Positions 9,801-20,302 of a DNA stretch of 21,159 bases are shown here, one piece after another. How positions within the stretch are numbered: position 1 is the stretch's first letter; each line of letters opens with the position of its first letter. The position numbers and the translations under genes were made by a program. The stretch lies in assembly GCA_000467715.1 (NCBI GenBank), contig AJFK01000345.1, positions 1 to 21,159 of the forward strand, in the 5' to 3' direction. The notes below the pieces were generated by a model, which had not been told where the DNA came from, searched no databases, and saw nothing but the letters and a program-made list of their open reading frames with translations. This DNA comes from Hysterium pulicare CBS 123377 (Eukaryota; Ascomycota; Dothideomycetes; Hysteriales; Hysteriaceae).

Positions 9801-10259
9801 TCACATCAAAGCCCCCACAGCCGCAGAAACAACCCAAACCACCAAAACGCCCCACCCCATCTTCGACACCCCCCTCAACCCACCCACTCCCGCCTCCCCC
9901 TTCTGCCCCGTACTCGTCGCCAGACTCCCACTCACCGTCGCACTCGCCTTCGCCTGACCCAGCTTCCCCGTCGCCGTAGCACTCATATTAGCATTACAAA
10001 ACGCATCTCCATAACTGACCCCATTACTCGTAAAGCAGTTAGCCAGATCGCCAACCGATTGTCCCTCCGCTAGACAGAATAGGCCGCAGTTGTTGTAGTA
10101 GGATTCGACTGGGGCGGAGTTGCAGCAGTGGGATAGGACGGCGGTGTAGTTGCCCTTGGAGGGGACGGCACAGCCGGCGTCGGTGGTGGGGATGTTGTAG
10201 AGTTGGGCGCCGCAGGTTATGGGGGTTTGGGTTGGGGAGTTGGGGAGGGTTGTGGTCAT
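9801..10259 (-). CDS. Small 8-cysteine protein with GPI-type C-terminal tail
   Basis: A single-exon frame of 152 residues starts at ATG 10259 (AAAAATGACC). Eight Cys lie at residues 16, 30, 45, 46, 58, 62, 75 and 88, in a C...C...CC...C...C...C...C layout with YNNCGLFCLAEGQSVGDL between them. A Gly/Ser/Thr-rich linker follows, then a hydrophobic end (about 135-152, WGVLVVWVVSAAVGALM) typical of a GPI-attachment signal or membrane tail. No N-terminal signal peptide is visible: the protein starts MTTTLPNSPTQTP. Either a signal exon was missed upstream or secretion is unconventional. I recall similar signal-less fungal proteins, but no function for them. Third positions change from C to G near residues 70-80. 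Convergent with GH105, 249 bp apart. Confidence 0.8.
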   Translation of the reverse strand: MTTTLPNSPTQTPITCGAQLYNIPTTDAGCAVPSKGNYTAVLSHCCNSAPVESYYNNCGLFCLAEGQSVGDLANCFTSNGVSYGDAFCNANMSATATGKLGQAKASATVSGSLATSTGQKGEAGVGGLRGVSKMGWGVLVVWVVSAAVGALM

Positions 10260-11721
10260 TTTTCTTTTTCTTTTACTGTGGGGTTGTTAGGTGGGGAGGA
10301 GGAGGATTTAGGAGGGTTTTTACTATGGATTGGAAAGTGGAAGTTTGCTTAATAGCTTTCTTTTTGCTGGGTTTGATGACCTGAACTAGCTTTGGGTTTC
10401 TTCTCAAAGTCGACTTGAGGTTGTTGTGGTATCGCTTGATTTGTTTGTTGATATTGAGAATGACCGGACTCAAAAAAAAGGTCTGAAATTGTTGGAAATA
10501 CACTTGAATTTTGAGAAAGAGCAGCACTTATTCTTTAGCTGGAAATGTAATGGTTTTTTGTGGTTTCATGAGGTGAGGTTGCGAACCCTTGGCCCAAGCA
10601 CCGGCATGTTGCCAGGGCAATCGCAAACCTGGGGAAATGGTTCGACCGCTCCACCATTTCATTTACCCTGTATAACTTTCTAGTTTTGTGAAACTATTTG
10701 TGATTTTTATGTTTGAACGGATCTGTAATGTGACTTTGCTCTGTGCCATGTTGATACTTTGATAACGGATTGTTGGATGGATATCAAGCGATTCGGCGCT
10801 AGCTTGGTACGGTTAGTCAAGGAGTGAAATGAAGCTTCTTCCATACTCCTTGATTCCAGGTTAGAAGGTATTAGACTCTCATAGCTCGAGATCAAACAGT
10901 TCAGACCTTTTACTACTTGCTTTTGAGTCCAAATAGACGAGATGAACAGACGCGATACCCCTTCCCTTAGGCTTACAGAATTTTCGGCCTAGAGAGTGTG
11001 CTGCGAGATCTAAAACTCGAACTTAAAATCTCTTCTTCAAGCAACGCTTTTTTCTTAAGATATACATTATACTGTTAGACTAGGATATTGCTAACTAGCT
11101 TCAGAGCTTAATTTTCTAATACCTAATCTCAAGCCATTATATAGCTAAGAGATAAAAGAGAATGTAACGTGTCCTGTGCTATGAGAGCATGTACACACCG
11201 TAGATGAAGCTCAAATGAGCTTTGGATACTTCTTGAAAAGGATAATGAAGCGTTAAGAGTAGAATAAAGTTACCTAATAAATACTATCTATATAATAGTG
11301 AACAGATTTTATAAATAAAATATTAATCTAAACTTAAAGATAAATATATTAGAGTTTACTACTTTAATATAGAGATAGCATTGTGCAACGCATGTAATTG
11401 AGGTTAATGCCACGAGAACAGATCAAACAAGCTTATTTCCTAGATTCTGATGCACAATAATGAATCCTGAAGCTTTAAAAATAATGTTAAAAAAGTTTAT
11501 CCTGGTTTCTTAATCTACCTTCAAGAATCATCTCCATTCCAGCCCGCGCCTTAATGCATCAAGTCTAATCCGGTGGAGGGGTAGTGTAGCAAAGGGATTC
11601 AACAAAACTCCAGCGAACACACCCACAACATGATTTTCCGTATTCCATGACAACTAGCAACCGCCTGAAAAAAAGGATAACCTAGAACAATGAAAGTAGC
11701 TATGATACAAAGCATGCGAAT
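10260..11721. other. Spacer with AT-rich core
   Basis: The stretch carries the promoter of the 8-Cys gene (left end) and the 3' region of acl2 (right end). Short frames at 10273-10527 (-) and 10426-10683 (+) look accidental. From roughly 11030 to 11400 the DNA is strongly AT-rich with many TA steps and no coding potential. I see no terminal repeats, transposase motifs or tRNA. A RIP-degraded repeat relic is possible but unproven. Confidence 0.5.
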
Positions 11722-13674
11722 CTAACCGCTGAACTCCTTGATGTCGGTGGTCTTGCCCGGCACGAGCGCAAGCGGCACGATACCAGAGACGTGCATCTCG
11801 GGGCCGTAGACGTGCATGTTGAGACCGAGTTCTTGGCCCACGCTCTTGATGTTCTTGAGACCTTCTTGGTAGTTGGGACCGGCACGACGGATCCAGATCT
11901 GGACGTTGTGCTCGGTGAGGAGGGGTGCGACTTCACGGAGAGCGCGGATAACACCCTTGAATGTTGATGCGACCTACGAGATGTAAGAATGATGCGAAAA
12001 TATGGGATGTGATGGAGACTTACGTTGGTGAAATTGGCAATACCACCACCGATGAAGAGGACTTTGCCGTCAGGGTGGATGGGAGCACGGAGCATGAGGT
12101 CAAGGACAGTTCGTGCGTAGTGGAAAGTCTGAGTCTCAGTTGGGGCACCAGAGTATTCACCATAGTTCGCAAGTTCGCTAGCGAAACCGGCAGAGGCAAT
12201 GGCATCAGCATAGACGACGGAAGCACCACCACCGGCAACAAGCGTCCAGACACGGCCGGAGGCGTTGAGGATAGTGAGCTTGAGAGAAGCACCAGTCTTA
12301 GCATCCATCTCAGCGATGTATGCCTCTTCCTTGCTCATCTCACGGCCGAATGGAGCTGGGAACTCCATTGGTGGGCCGGCATCGATGTTGATCTTGCCGT
12401 CTTTCGAGGGAGCTTGTGGTATGCCGAGAGCAGTGGCGCTGCGAGCAATAGCCCACTTTACACCGCACTCGAATTCAGCAGTCTGGTCAATCTTTGCAGC
12501 AAGATCGAGGAAGAAAACTTCGGCAGATGTAGCATCGGCATTGGGAATGACAACGAGAGGGTTGATTTCGAGATAACTATCCTTCCATTAATGCCAATGA
12601 TCAGGAGAAATTGGTACTGATACTTACGTGAACTGGCAGTCAACGTAGACAGCGTATAACCTGGAGATGAAATCCACGAGAACATTGTGTACACCCTTTG
12701 GAACCTTCTTGAGAAGAGTCGCTGCGATCTCATCGTTGGAAGGATATTGTGAGAGGTCGACGGGAATGAGAAGCTTCTCAGCTTTCGCATCAACATCACC
12801 AACGTCAACACCACCCTCGTGGGTGAAGAGGATCCAATCACCCTAATGCGGTTGTGTTAGCGCGAGTTGGACAATGCGCATTATCATGCAACGAGCCGAG
12901 CCAGAGAGCCGCAAAACTCTAACAAATAAATAGAACAAACTTCCAATCAAGCACGGCAACTAGTAAAGCAAGTTGAAAAGGGATTGAATCGAGGCGGTCT
13001 TATCCGGGGCAACGGGCATATGCTCTGCAGTGTGGGTCTGGGCAAGTGTATCCTTCCGCCCGGCCGACGCACCAGACAAAACCCTCGGTGTCGCCCATCT
13101 TCCGCTCAACAACATGAAATATTCCAATTGACTTTCTGGAAATTCCGGACACGCTGCAATACATTTTTCTGGACCGAAAATGGAAATGCGAACGAAAGAG
13201 CAATGATTCAACAAACAAGAAATTTCGACGTACCTCTCGCACCGAGTTGATGTTGATGTAGTATTCAGTATCTTGAGGATGCGGCACGAAAGGCTCAACC
13301 AAGAACTGTCTTAGGACACCATCAACAGTCTCAACTTTCTGGGCCTTTCCTGCCCTGGCCTCAATCCACGCACGAGCATCCGTCCACGACTTGTTCAAGG
13401 CCAAAAGACCGCTCTTGCCTCGCCTCTTGATCAATTGATCTGGCTTTGCGACGAATTTGGCGTCTTTGGCAAGCAGCCATGGATATGTGACCTCTGCCTG
13501 GTCTAGGATGGCCTTGACGGAGGCATCGGCTGGGAAGTATAGAGATGCGAGCCTCGGAGCTGGGTTGTGTGTCGCTGCGGCTGGGAGAGGAGTAGGCTTG
13601 ATGACGGGCGCTCGCGTGAGGTGGTAGTTGAGGATGGCCTTGCCGTCGGCTTCGAGGATGGATTTGGCAGACAT
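11722..13674 (-). CDS. acl2: ATP-citrate lyase subunit 2 (ATP-grasp / citrate-binding)
   Basis: Four exons (13674-13234, 12842-12628, 12576-12024, 11973-11722) encode 486 residues, the usual fungal size. ATG 13674 lies in GAAAATGTCTGCC. The first exon holds the start of the ATP-grasp fold ([30 protein letters not shown]). Exon 2 continues with [19 protein letters not shown], and exon 3 with LEINPLVV, then [12 protein letters not shown] and [10 protein letters not shown]400 and T402 of this NFT and the Arg of [11 protein letters not shown] (432-433) match citrate-binding residues of animal ACLY. With Acl1 it cleaves citrate with ATP and CoA to acetyl-CoA and oxaloacetate in the cytosol, for lipid synthesis and protein acetylation. 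Introns 2 and 3 are 51 and 50 nt, but intron 1 is 391 nt. It diverges from acl1. Confidence 0.96.
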
Positions 13675-14820
13675 TTTCAGTGAAGGTGGTTATGCAATGA
13701 GGGACTGGAAGCTGGTGAGTGCGACTTCTTGATCAAGCGGCCGAATGTCTAATGAAAAAGAGAGGTGGTGTAGGGTGTTCTATTGACAGTGCAATTACGT
13801 TGAGACGGGTTGGGCCGCTACAATAACGAGTATACCCGATGACCACCGAAATTATTGGATTGATGGCAGGCTTATGAAAAAGTCCGGTGGCTCTACTCGG
13901 AGGTGTATACTGGATTCCCGGCACTGCACGATATCCGAAAACGCTGAGACTCACCTGTATGCTGTTGAATGCGTCGACTCGGGTTTAAAAGAGATGGGAT
14001 CGGGACGGAGGCGTGTTCAGTCGGTGTTGGCAATTGGCTTCGAGACAATTGAACAGGCAGCTGGGGGTCAGGGCTCCAAATGTTTTCTGGTGAGTCTCGT
14101 CAGATTGAGTTGAGAAGGCCCCTGCCCCGCTAAAGTATGTGGCCAAGCGCTGGTTATTGCGCCAAAAGAAACGGGGTCCGAAGGTTGAGAAAGCCCGCGG
14201 TCGTGGCGCTCAAAATAACATCACTCGCCCGGGAAACATAAGGCACAAAGACAGTCCTCGACTTCGCTCTGCTATTGCGCCCTCGATTGCTGCTATTTCT
14301 TGATCTCCGCGACAATCCCGGCCTCGTCCTTGGTGTTGTAGGGCAGACTGTTCGTACACACGGCTCCCCGTTCACCGCCCCGAGGTGGCTTAGTCGCTTG
14401 CTCGGCCTTACCCCAACAATTGTCCAAAGCGGGCAAGCTGCTCAACACCGAAAACCCAGGGGACCATCCAACTCTTCGGGAAGCGTCACTTCAATTAATA
14501 TCATCGCCTTAACACTTACGTCCTCGCACTATCGAGAACCATACCACAGGCGTCACAGAGCCCAAAAGGTCAGGCTCCTCCAGTCTCTTATCTCTTCACC
14601 TTTCATCACTGTCGCATCGCTTTCGCGGGCCTGCCCAGCTTCTGTGTCGCCATTTTTCTCTAGCTTGTTCCTTCAGCTACACCATTCTCACGTCAGCTTC
14701 TCGAGCCTCAACACCGCCGGGCTTTCTAGATTTCCGAGATCTTATTCACTAACATCTCTCCTGCACACAGATTAATACCTTCACTCTCTTTTTGATTGAC
14801 AGGCGAGAACATCAACCACA
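13675..14820. promoter_or_regulatory. Shared bidirectional control region of acl2 and acl1
   Basis: The 1146 bp between the two start codons must carry both promoters, which suggests co-regulation of the two subunits. The acl1-proximal half (from about 14280) is pyrimidine-rich and holds no ATG on the plus strand between 14140 and 14820, as expected for a long untranslated leader. A consensus intron donor (GTATGT, 14135-14140), a perfect branch point (ACTAAC, 14748-14753) and acceptors at 14770 and 14802 suggest an intron in the leader. No named transcription-factor site is claimed. A 166-codon open frame at 14275-14775 has no ATG and is not called. Confidence 0.7.
14748..14802 (+). other. 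Candidate branch point and acceptors of a 5'-leader intron
   Basis: ACTAAC at 14748-14753 is followed after a pyrimidine-rich run by CACACAG ending at 14770. A second pair, ATTGAC then AG, ends at 14802, only 18 bases before the acl1 ATG. Both have the spacing seen in the coding introns of this window. The best matching donor upstream is GTATGT at 14135, which would make the intron 636 or 668 nt. Transcript data are needed to confirm it. Confidence 0.45.
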
Positions 14821-17089
14821 ATGCCTTCCGCAGTACCTGTCAACGGTACCTCGACACACGAGCACGAATCCTCCCCGCAGACCAATGGCAAGGGCTCTGC
14901 CTCTGAGACCACTCTCTCTGCCAATGATAACATTCGCCGTTTCGCTGCTCCCAGTCGACCGCTGAGCCCTCCTGCCGATTACGCTCTTTTCCACCCAAAG
15001 ACACGATGCTTTGTCTAGTAAGCCCACCGCCTTCGCTCATATCGAAACAAGACACCTGAGGACGAGCACTAACGGACTTTGGCAAACAGTGGTCTCCAGC
15101 CTCGTGCTGTGCAGGGAATGCTCGACTTCGACTTCATCTGCAAGCGCAAGACTCCTTCAGTCGCTGGTATCATTTACACATTCGGCGGTCAATTCGTTAG
15201 CAAAATGTACGTCGCAAGAGCTACCAAATTCGGAAATGATCGCCCTAACAAATGCATCCAGGTACTGGGGAACTAGCGAGACTCTATTGCCTGTCTATCA
15301 ATCCGTAGACAAGGCAATGGCCAAGCACAGTGATGTGGACACCGTCGTCAACTTCGCTTCGTCCCGAAGTGTGTATAGCTCCACCATGGAACTGATGGAG
15401 TACCCCCAAATCCGATCAATTGCCATTATCGCTGAAGGTGTACCTGAGCGAGTAAGTTTGAGATCTTATAAACTCAATTCTGGGGATATGTTTTGACGTT
15501 GGTTGATAGCGTGCTCGCGAAATCCTCTATGTCGCCAAGAAGAAGGGTATCACCATCATCGGCCCGGCCACTGTCGGTGGTATCAAGCCCGGTGCGTTCA
15601 AGATTGGTAATACTGGTGGTATGATGGACAACATCGTCGCCTCCAAGCTTTACCGCCCTGGTTCAGTCTCTTATGTCTCCAAGTCCGGTGGTATGTCCAA
15701 CGAGCTCAACAACATCGTCGCGAACACCACGGATGGTGTATTGGAAGGTGTTGCCATTGGAGGTGACAGGTATCCCGGAACAACCTTCATTGACCACGTG
15801 CTTCGATACCAGGCAGACCCTGCCTGCAAGATCATCGTTCTGCTCGGCGAAGTTGGTGGTGTTGAGGAATACCGTGTGATTGAGGCTGTCAAGTCCGGCC
15901 AGGTCAACAAGCCAATTGTTGCTTGGGCTATCGGTACTGTTGCCAGCATGCTCAAGACCGAGGTGCAATTCGGTCACGCTGGTTCTTTCGCCAACTCCCA
16001 GCTCGAGACTGCTGCCATGAAGAACAAATCAATGAGGGAAGCTGGTATTTTCGTGCCAGAGACCTTCGAAGAAATGCCCTCCGTCCTCGCCCAGGTATAC
16101 CAGAGGCTGGTCAAGGATGGCACTGTCGTTCCAAAGACCGAGCCCGTGGTCCCCAAGATCCCCATTGACTACTCATGGGCTCAGGAACTTGGTCTCATCC
16201 GAAAGCCTGCCGCCTTCATTTCCACCATTTCCGATGACCGTGGTCAGGAGCTTCTGTACGCTGGCATGCCTATTTCCGACGTGTTCAAGGACAACATTGG
16301 TATCGGTGGTGTCATGTCTCTGCTTTGGTTCCGTCGCCGTCTTCCCGACTATGCCAGCCGCTTCCTTGAGATGGTGCTCATGTTGACTGCCGATCACGGT
16401 CCGGCCGTCTCTGGTGCCATGAACACCATCATCACCACCAGAGCTGGCAAAGATCTTATCAGTGCATTGGTGTCTGGTCTGTTGACCATTGGTTCGCGAT
16501 TCGGTGGTGCTTTGGATGGCGCTGCCGAGGAGTTCACCAAGGCGTACGACAAGGGTCTCAGCCCACGTGACTTTGTCGACACCATGAGGAAGGAGAACAA
16601 GCTCATCCCCGGTATTGGACACAGGATCAAGTCGCGAAACAACCCTGATCTCCGTGTTGAGCTCGTCAAGGAGTACGTCAAGAAGAACTTCCCCAGCTGC
16701 AAGATGCTTGACTATGCTCTTGCTGTTGAGACTGTAACAACGTCGAAGAAGGACAACCTTATCCTGAACGTCGACGGTTGCATCGCTGTCTGCTTTGTTG
16801 ATCTACTTCGCAACTGCGGTGCGTTTAGCAACGAGGAGGCTGAGGACTACCTCAAGATGGGTGTCCTTAATGGCCTTTTCGTACTCGGCAGGAGTATCGG
16901 TTTGATCGCTCATTTCCTCGACCAAAAGAGACTGAGGACCGGCCTCTACCGTCACCCTTGGTTCGTATTTCCTCTCTATCTCATTGTTGACCCCAGAGCT
17001 AACACATGCACAGGGACGATATCACCTACCTCCTACCAAGCCTATCACAAGGAGGCGCGACCGAGGGCCGTGTCGAGGTCACTATGTAA
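14821..17089 (+). CDS. acl1: ATP-citrate lyase subunit 1 (CoA-ligase / citrate synthase-like)
   Basis: Five exons (14821-15017, 15090-15206, 15262-15451, 15510-16960, 17014-17089) join in frame to 676 residues, the normal size for the fungal large subunit. The introns are 72, 55, 58 and 53 nt with CTAAC/TGAC branch points. ATG 14821 lies in CCACAATGCC. After a Ser/Thr-rich start come [39 protein letters not shown] (CoA-binding/ligase part) and VQFGHAGSF, whose H324 matches the phosphorylated catalytic His. Then follows the citrate synthase-like module with [25 protein letters not shown] and [20 protein letters not shown], ending GRVEVTM. With Acl2 it makes cytosolic acetyl-CoA. Codons are C-ending throughout, as in highly expressed genes, with no 3' switch to G. 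Confidence 0.97.
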
Positions 17090-18479
17090 AAGGAAAAGGA
17101 GGGGTAAATGTACGGGTCAGTGTTTTTCACTTTGGGCTCGGAAAGGAGTTTATGCTTTTCGTCATGCAATGCATTTGGTGTCGTAGAGAAGTTCTACAAT
17201 GTAGCAATAGCGAGATGCTGTCTGGATGGTGTCAAATCAAATCAAATTATTATTCGACGTTACAAAATGCTCAATGCGATTGGTGTTAACACAATGATAT
17301 CGGTTTCCACTCCGGTCCCACCTAGTACCATGGTCCGCATTGTCCGTACGATGGACTGTTATGAGCAAGACCACCAAACACTTATCTGCATATTCTCTAT
17401 ATTATTAATATAATATAACAAGTATATTATAATAGGCTCAATACTTTATGTAGTTCACAACCTAAGCTCCACCACTCACATTACGGTCACTGCGGTCTAG
17501 CGACCACAATTGACCTCTGGAAAGCGACCTACATGACTTTTCTATGCCCGAGAGAATCCTACTTGAGCTTTTTTACTCTACTCCAATCTTTAGTGTAAAA
17601 GAAATAAGTTTATTATAAAACTACAGATTATAGACTTAAGAGTGATGGTTAGATGAAGGACTGCATCTTGCGCCAAGATTACTCTATTCCTCGTGCTTCC
17701 TGCCGGCTACGATGAGAAAATCTCCGGCGCAACAAACCTTCCACATGACTCTCACTCTCTTCGATACATGCAAGGTACCGCTACGACCAATGCTGGCCAA
17801 CATTGCGGTACTCTTCTCCTCCCCAATTAGATTACCGTGAGTTCAGCTGTGCCTTGAATATCGGGCACAGCAGTCTGCCGCATGCGCTAACCATTTATGG
17901 GCTTCCGGATAGCAGCTTATCGCAAAGCAGCATCAGGAACGAAAACGCCATCCTTCGGCCACCCTCAACGCGAGATCAACCCCACCTGCCAGCCACCCGG
18001 AGATGGCACACTACCTCGATGGCACAATCCATCGTCGGAAACGGTCTGCCTGAGGCGGAAGGGCATCTTCTTTGTTCCGCAAGAAGCTCGACAGCATGAG
18101 GGCGTTATTCCGGCCCGACCAATTCTAAAAACGGACAAAGACCTCACTCAGTCATCATCGTGCATGCTGCAGCTACCCCGCTCACAGCTGCAAGCTCAAG
18201 CTGTCCCGAGCTACCCACAGCTCCATAGCTATCTCACGCCCCCAACTTCGACACAAGGCTGCCAAGATGGCTTTGTGCGGTGATAAGCACCCTCACACCC
18301 TCTTTGCCAGGCTTGGAGCGGCCTGTTAGCTGCATGCGACCAATTCATAAAGCCTGACGTGCTGCCTCGATACCTAAGTACCTCTTCTCTGATTTTCTTC
18401 TTTGCTTCCTACGCGCTGTCCTGGCCCCCCTCTCTTTCTAGTCAGTCAAGTCAATACTTTTGCATACTGTTACCCCACC
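17090..18479. other. Spacer between acl1 and the phosphatase-like gene
   Basis: It contains the acl1 3' region and the promoter of the phosphatase-like gene. Two AT-rich stretches (about 17395-17440 and 17555-17640) carry no coding signal. A 128-codon ATG frame at 17897-18283 is open but has no recognisable motif and no codon pattern like its neighbours, so it is not called. The last 200 bases are pyrimidine-rich, as expected for a promoter and leader on the plus strand. Confidence 0.5.
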
Positions 18480-20302
18480 ATGCTTGCGCTATTCCTTGCC
18501 CTCATGGCCGCCGCCTGGCTGATTGACGCTGCTGGAGATAACGAGAATTATCAGCTTCACGGCGCTGTCGTCTTCACTCGGACTGGAGAAAGAACACCTG
18601 CTCTTGATACGGCATCCGGTCCTCAAGTACTCACTGCACTCGGCGCCCAGCAGCTGTACGCAGTTGGGGAGGCTTTCAGAGGTCGATATATTAATGCGCT
18701 CGACAATCATAGCGGCCTTGGTCAGCAGCCTATTATTGACTTGTCCCCGAATATCATAGACAATGACCAGGTTTTTGCCATGGCTCTGGATCAGGCCTAC
18801 ATTGTTGCTTCTGCGCAGGCTTTCATGCAAGGTCTATATCCTGCGTTCAAATTGGATGAAGCAACTGCGAAACTCTTGACTGATAGCGATTCCGACTTTC
18901 TTGCCAATGGCAGTTATATCACCAATCCCCTTGATGGCTATCAGTATGCGCAAATCCATGTGGCTGGTGACCTGGATCCTAACAGTATTTACCTGGAAGG
19001 AGACCAGAATTGTCGGCTTAGTGAACAGTCCAGCTATGAATACTACGACACTCAGGAGTTTATGGATACTCGATCGAACTCTGCCCAATTATATAACTCT
19101 GTAGGCACGAATCTATTGGAGAGTGTGCTCACAGTACCTCAATGGTTAGTATCTTTCCGAGTTCTACATCTTTCGCATCGACTGTTATACGCTGTCTGAC
19201 CTTAGAATCCAGGGACTACTATAACGCATATCTAATCTGGGACTACCTAAACTACAACTACACTCACTCCGCCCTCACTTTCGACAGATTCGCAAATGAC
19301 TCTACAGAGGGAGGCGAGTATCAGCAAATTCGCTGGCTCGCAGACCAGCAACAATGGGCCATGTATGGAAACCTGAGCGCCGACAACGAAATCCGCGCCG
19401 TAGCCGGCAAAACGCTCGCCGCACTCATTCTCGGCCAATTCCAACAGCTCGTCAACGCCCAAGGCACGTCCCCAACCCTCACCGTTCTCTTCGGCGAACA
19501 CGTACCCTTCATCTCCCTCTTCTCCCTCCTCGAACTCCAATTCCTCAACCCCAACTTCTTCGGCCTCCCCGAATACGGCTCCAGTATTGTCTTCGAGCTC
19601 TTCTCGCGCGGAGAAGATTCGTCCTTCCCCAGCGACTCCTCCAACCTCTGGGTGCGCTTCCACTTCCAAAACGGCACCGACTTCGACGGCTCCCTGCAAG
19701 CGTTTCCCATCTTCGGCCGCGGCCCAAGCGAAACAGACATGCCCTGGACGGATTTCGAAGACATGATGAGTCGCGCCATGACGAATACGCTGAGTGACTG
19801 GTGCTCTGCTTGCGACTCCCCCTCTCTCTTCTGCTGGGGCGTCAACAACGATACCTACGTAATCAACCTCCCCGCCTCCTCTCATAAATCATCTCTTTCC
19901 CCTGTCGTCGCCGGCGTCATCGGCGCAATGGTTACGCTCGCCGTCCTCCTCCTCATCTTCGCGCTCGCTATGTTGGTAGGTGGTATTCGCTTCCACCGGC
20001 CCAACCGCAGTAAGAAATCCGACTTAGGCGGCTTCAAAGGATCCGCGAAACTCGCCTCGGACGCGGATCTATCTTTACCGAAGAACGGAGCCGTGGCTGG
20101 GATTACGAGTTTCGGGAATAGGGATGCGGATAAGAAGGAGCGGGTGGGCAGTTGGGAATTGAGGCAGAAAGAAGCCGGGATGACGGGTGGTGGTGCGTTG
20201 GGGAAGGATTTAGGAGAGGCGGATGATGGCGTTAGTGGGCGGGGCAGTTTGGATGAGATTGAGGCGGTTATGAGACCTGTGCAGCCGGATGAGAGGGTTT
20301 GA
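18480..20302 (+). CDS. Membrane-anchored histidine-phosphatase-like protein, probably inactive
   Basis: Two exons, 18480-19144 and 19213-20302, with a 68-nt intron (GTTAGT, CTGAC branch, CCAG), give 584 residues. ATG 18480 in CCACCATGC opens a signal peptide (MLALFLALMAAAWLIDAAG). The fold is that of histidine acid phosphatases: VVFTRTGERTP (34-40) sits where RHGxRxP belongs, SPNIIDNDQVFAMALDQAY follows as the usual second block, LFGEHVPF (H318) sits where the HD proton-donor motif belongs, and a late Cys cluster WCSACDSPSLFCWG ends the domain. The nucleophile His is Thr35, and the Asp after the second His is Val319. A membrane helix (about 453-476) and a 104-residue polar tail follow. Role inferred: cell-surface pseudophosphatase or sensor. 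Third positions switch from C to G near 20060. Confidence 0.88.

Noticed and set aside
10593-10665. Possible tRNA B-box (GGTTCGACC on plus, GGGTTCGCAACC on minus)
   Set aside because: No matching A-box, acceptor stem or T-arm pairing at tRNA spacing on either strand.
11961-12620. 219-codon open frame on the plus strand
   Set aside because: Antisense to acl2 exon 3, whose protein and splice sites are certain; the frame has no motif of its own.
13000-13233. Read-through of acl2 exon 1 into intron 1 as a longer coding frame
   Set aside because: The consensus GTACGT donor and the exact restoration of the [14 protein letters not shown] junction make splicing certain; the read-through residues are unlike ATP-citrate lyase.
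14275-14775. 166-codon open frame upstream of acl1
   Set aside because: It starts at TTG with no ATG in the whole stretch, overlaps the expected leader and has no motif. Its openness follows from the pyrimidine-rich composition.
16173-16622. 149-codon open frame on the minus strand
   Set aside because: Antisense to the citrate synthase-like part of acl1; a composition shadow.
17897-18283. 128-codon ATG frame before the phosphatase-like gene
   Set aside because: No motif, no signal peptide, and no codon pattern like neighbouring genes; it lies where a promoter is expected. A small species-specific gene cannot be excluded.
19204-19212. Alternative acceptor CTTAG at 19205 in the phosphatase-like gene
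   Set aside because: Its use would create an immediate stop codon; the acceptor at 19212 restores TGG and the frame.
19247-19885. 212-codon open frame on the minus strand
   Set aside because: It lies antisense to exon 2 of the phosphatase-like gene. The coding strand has C-biased third positions there, which keeps the opposite frame free of stops.
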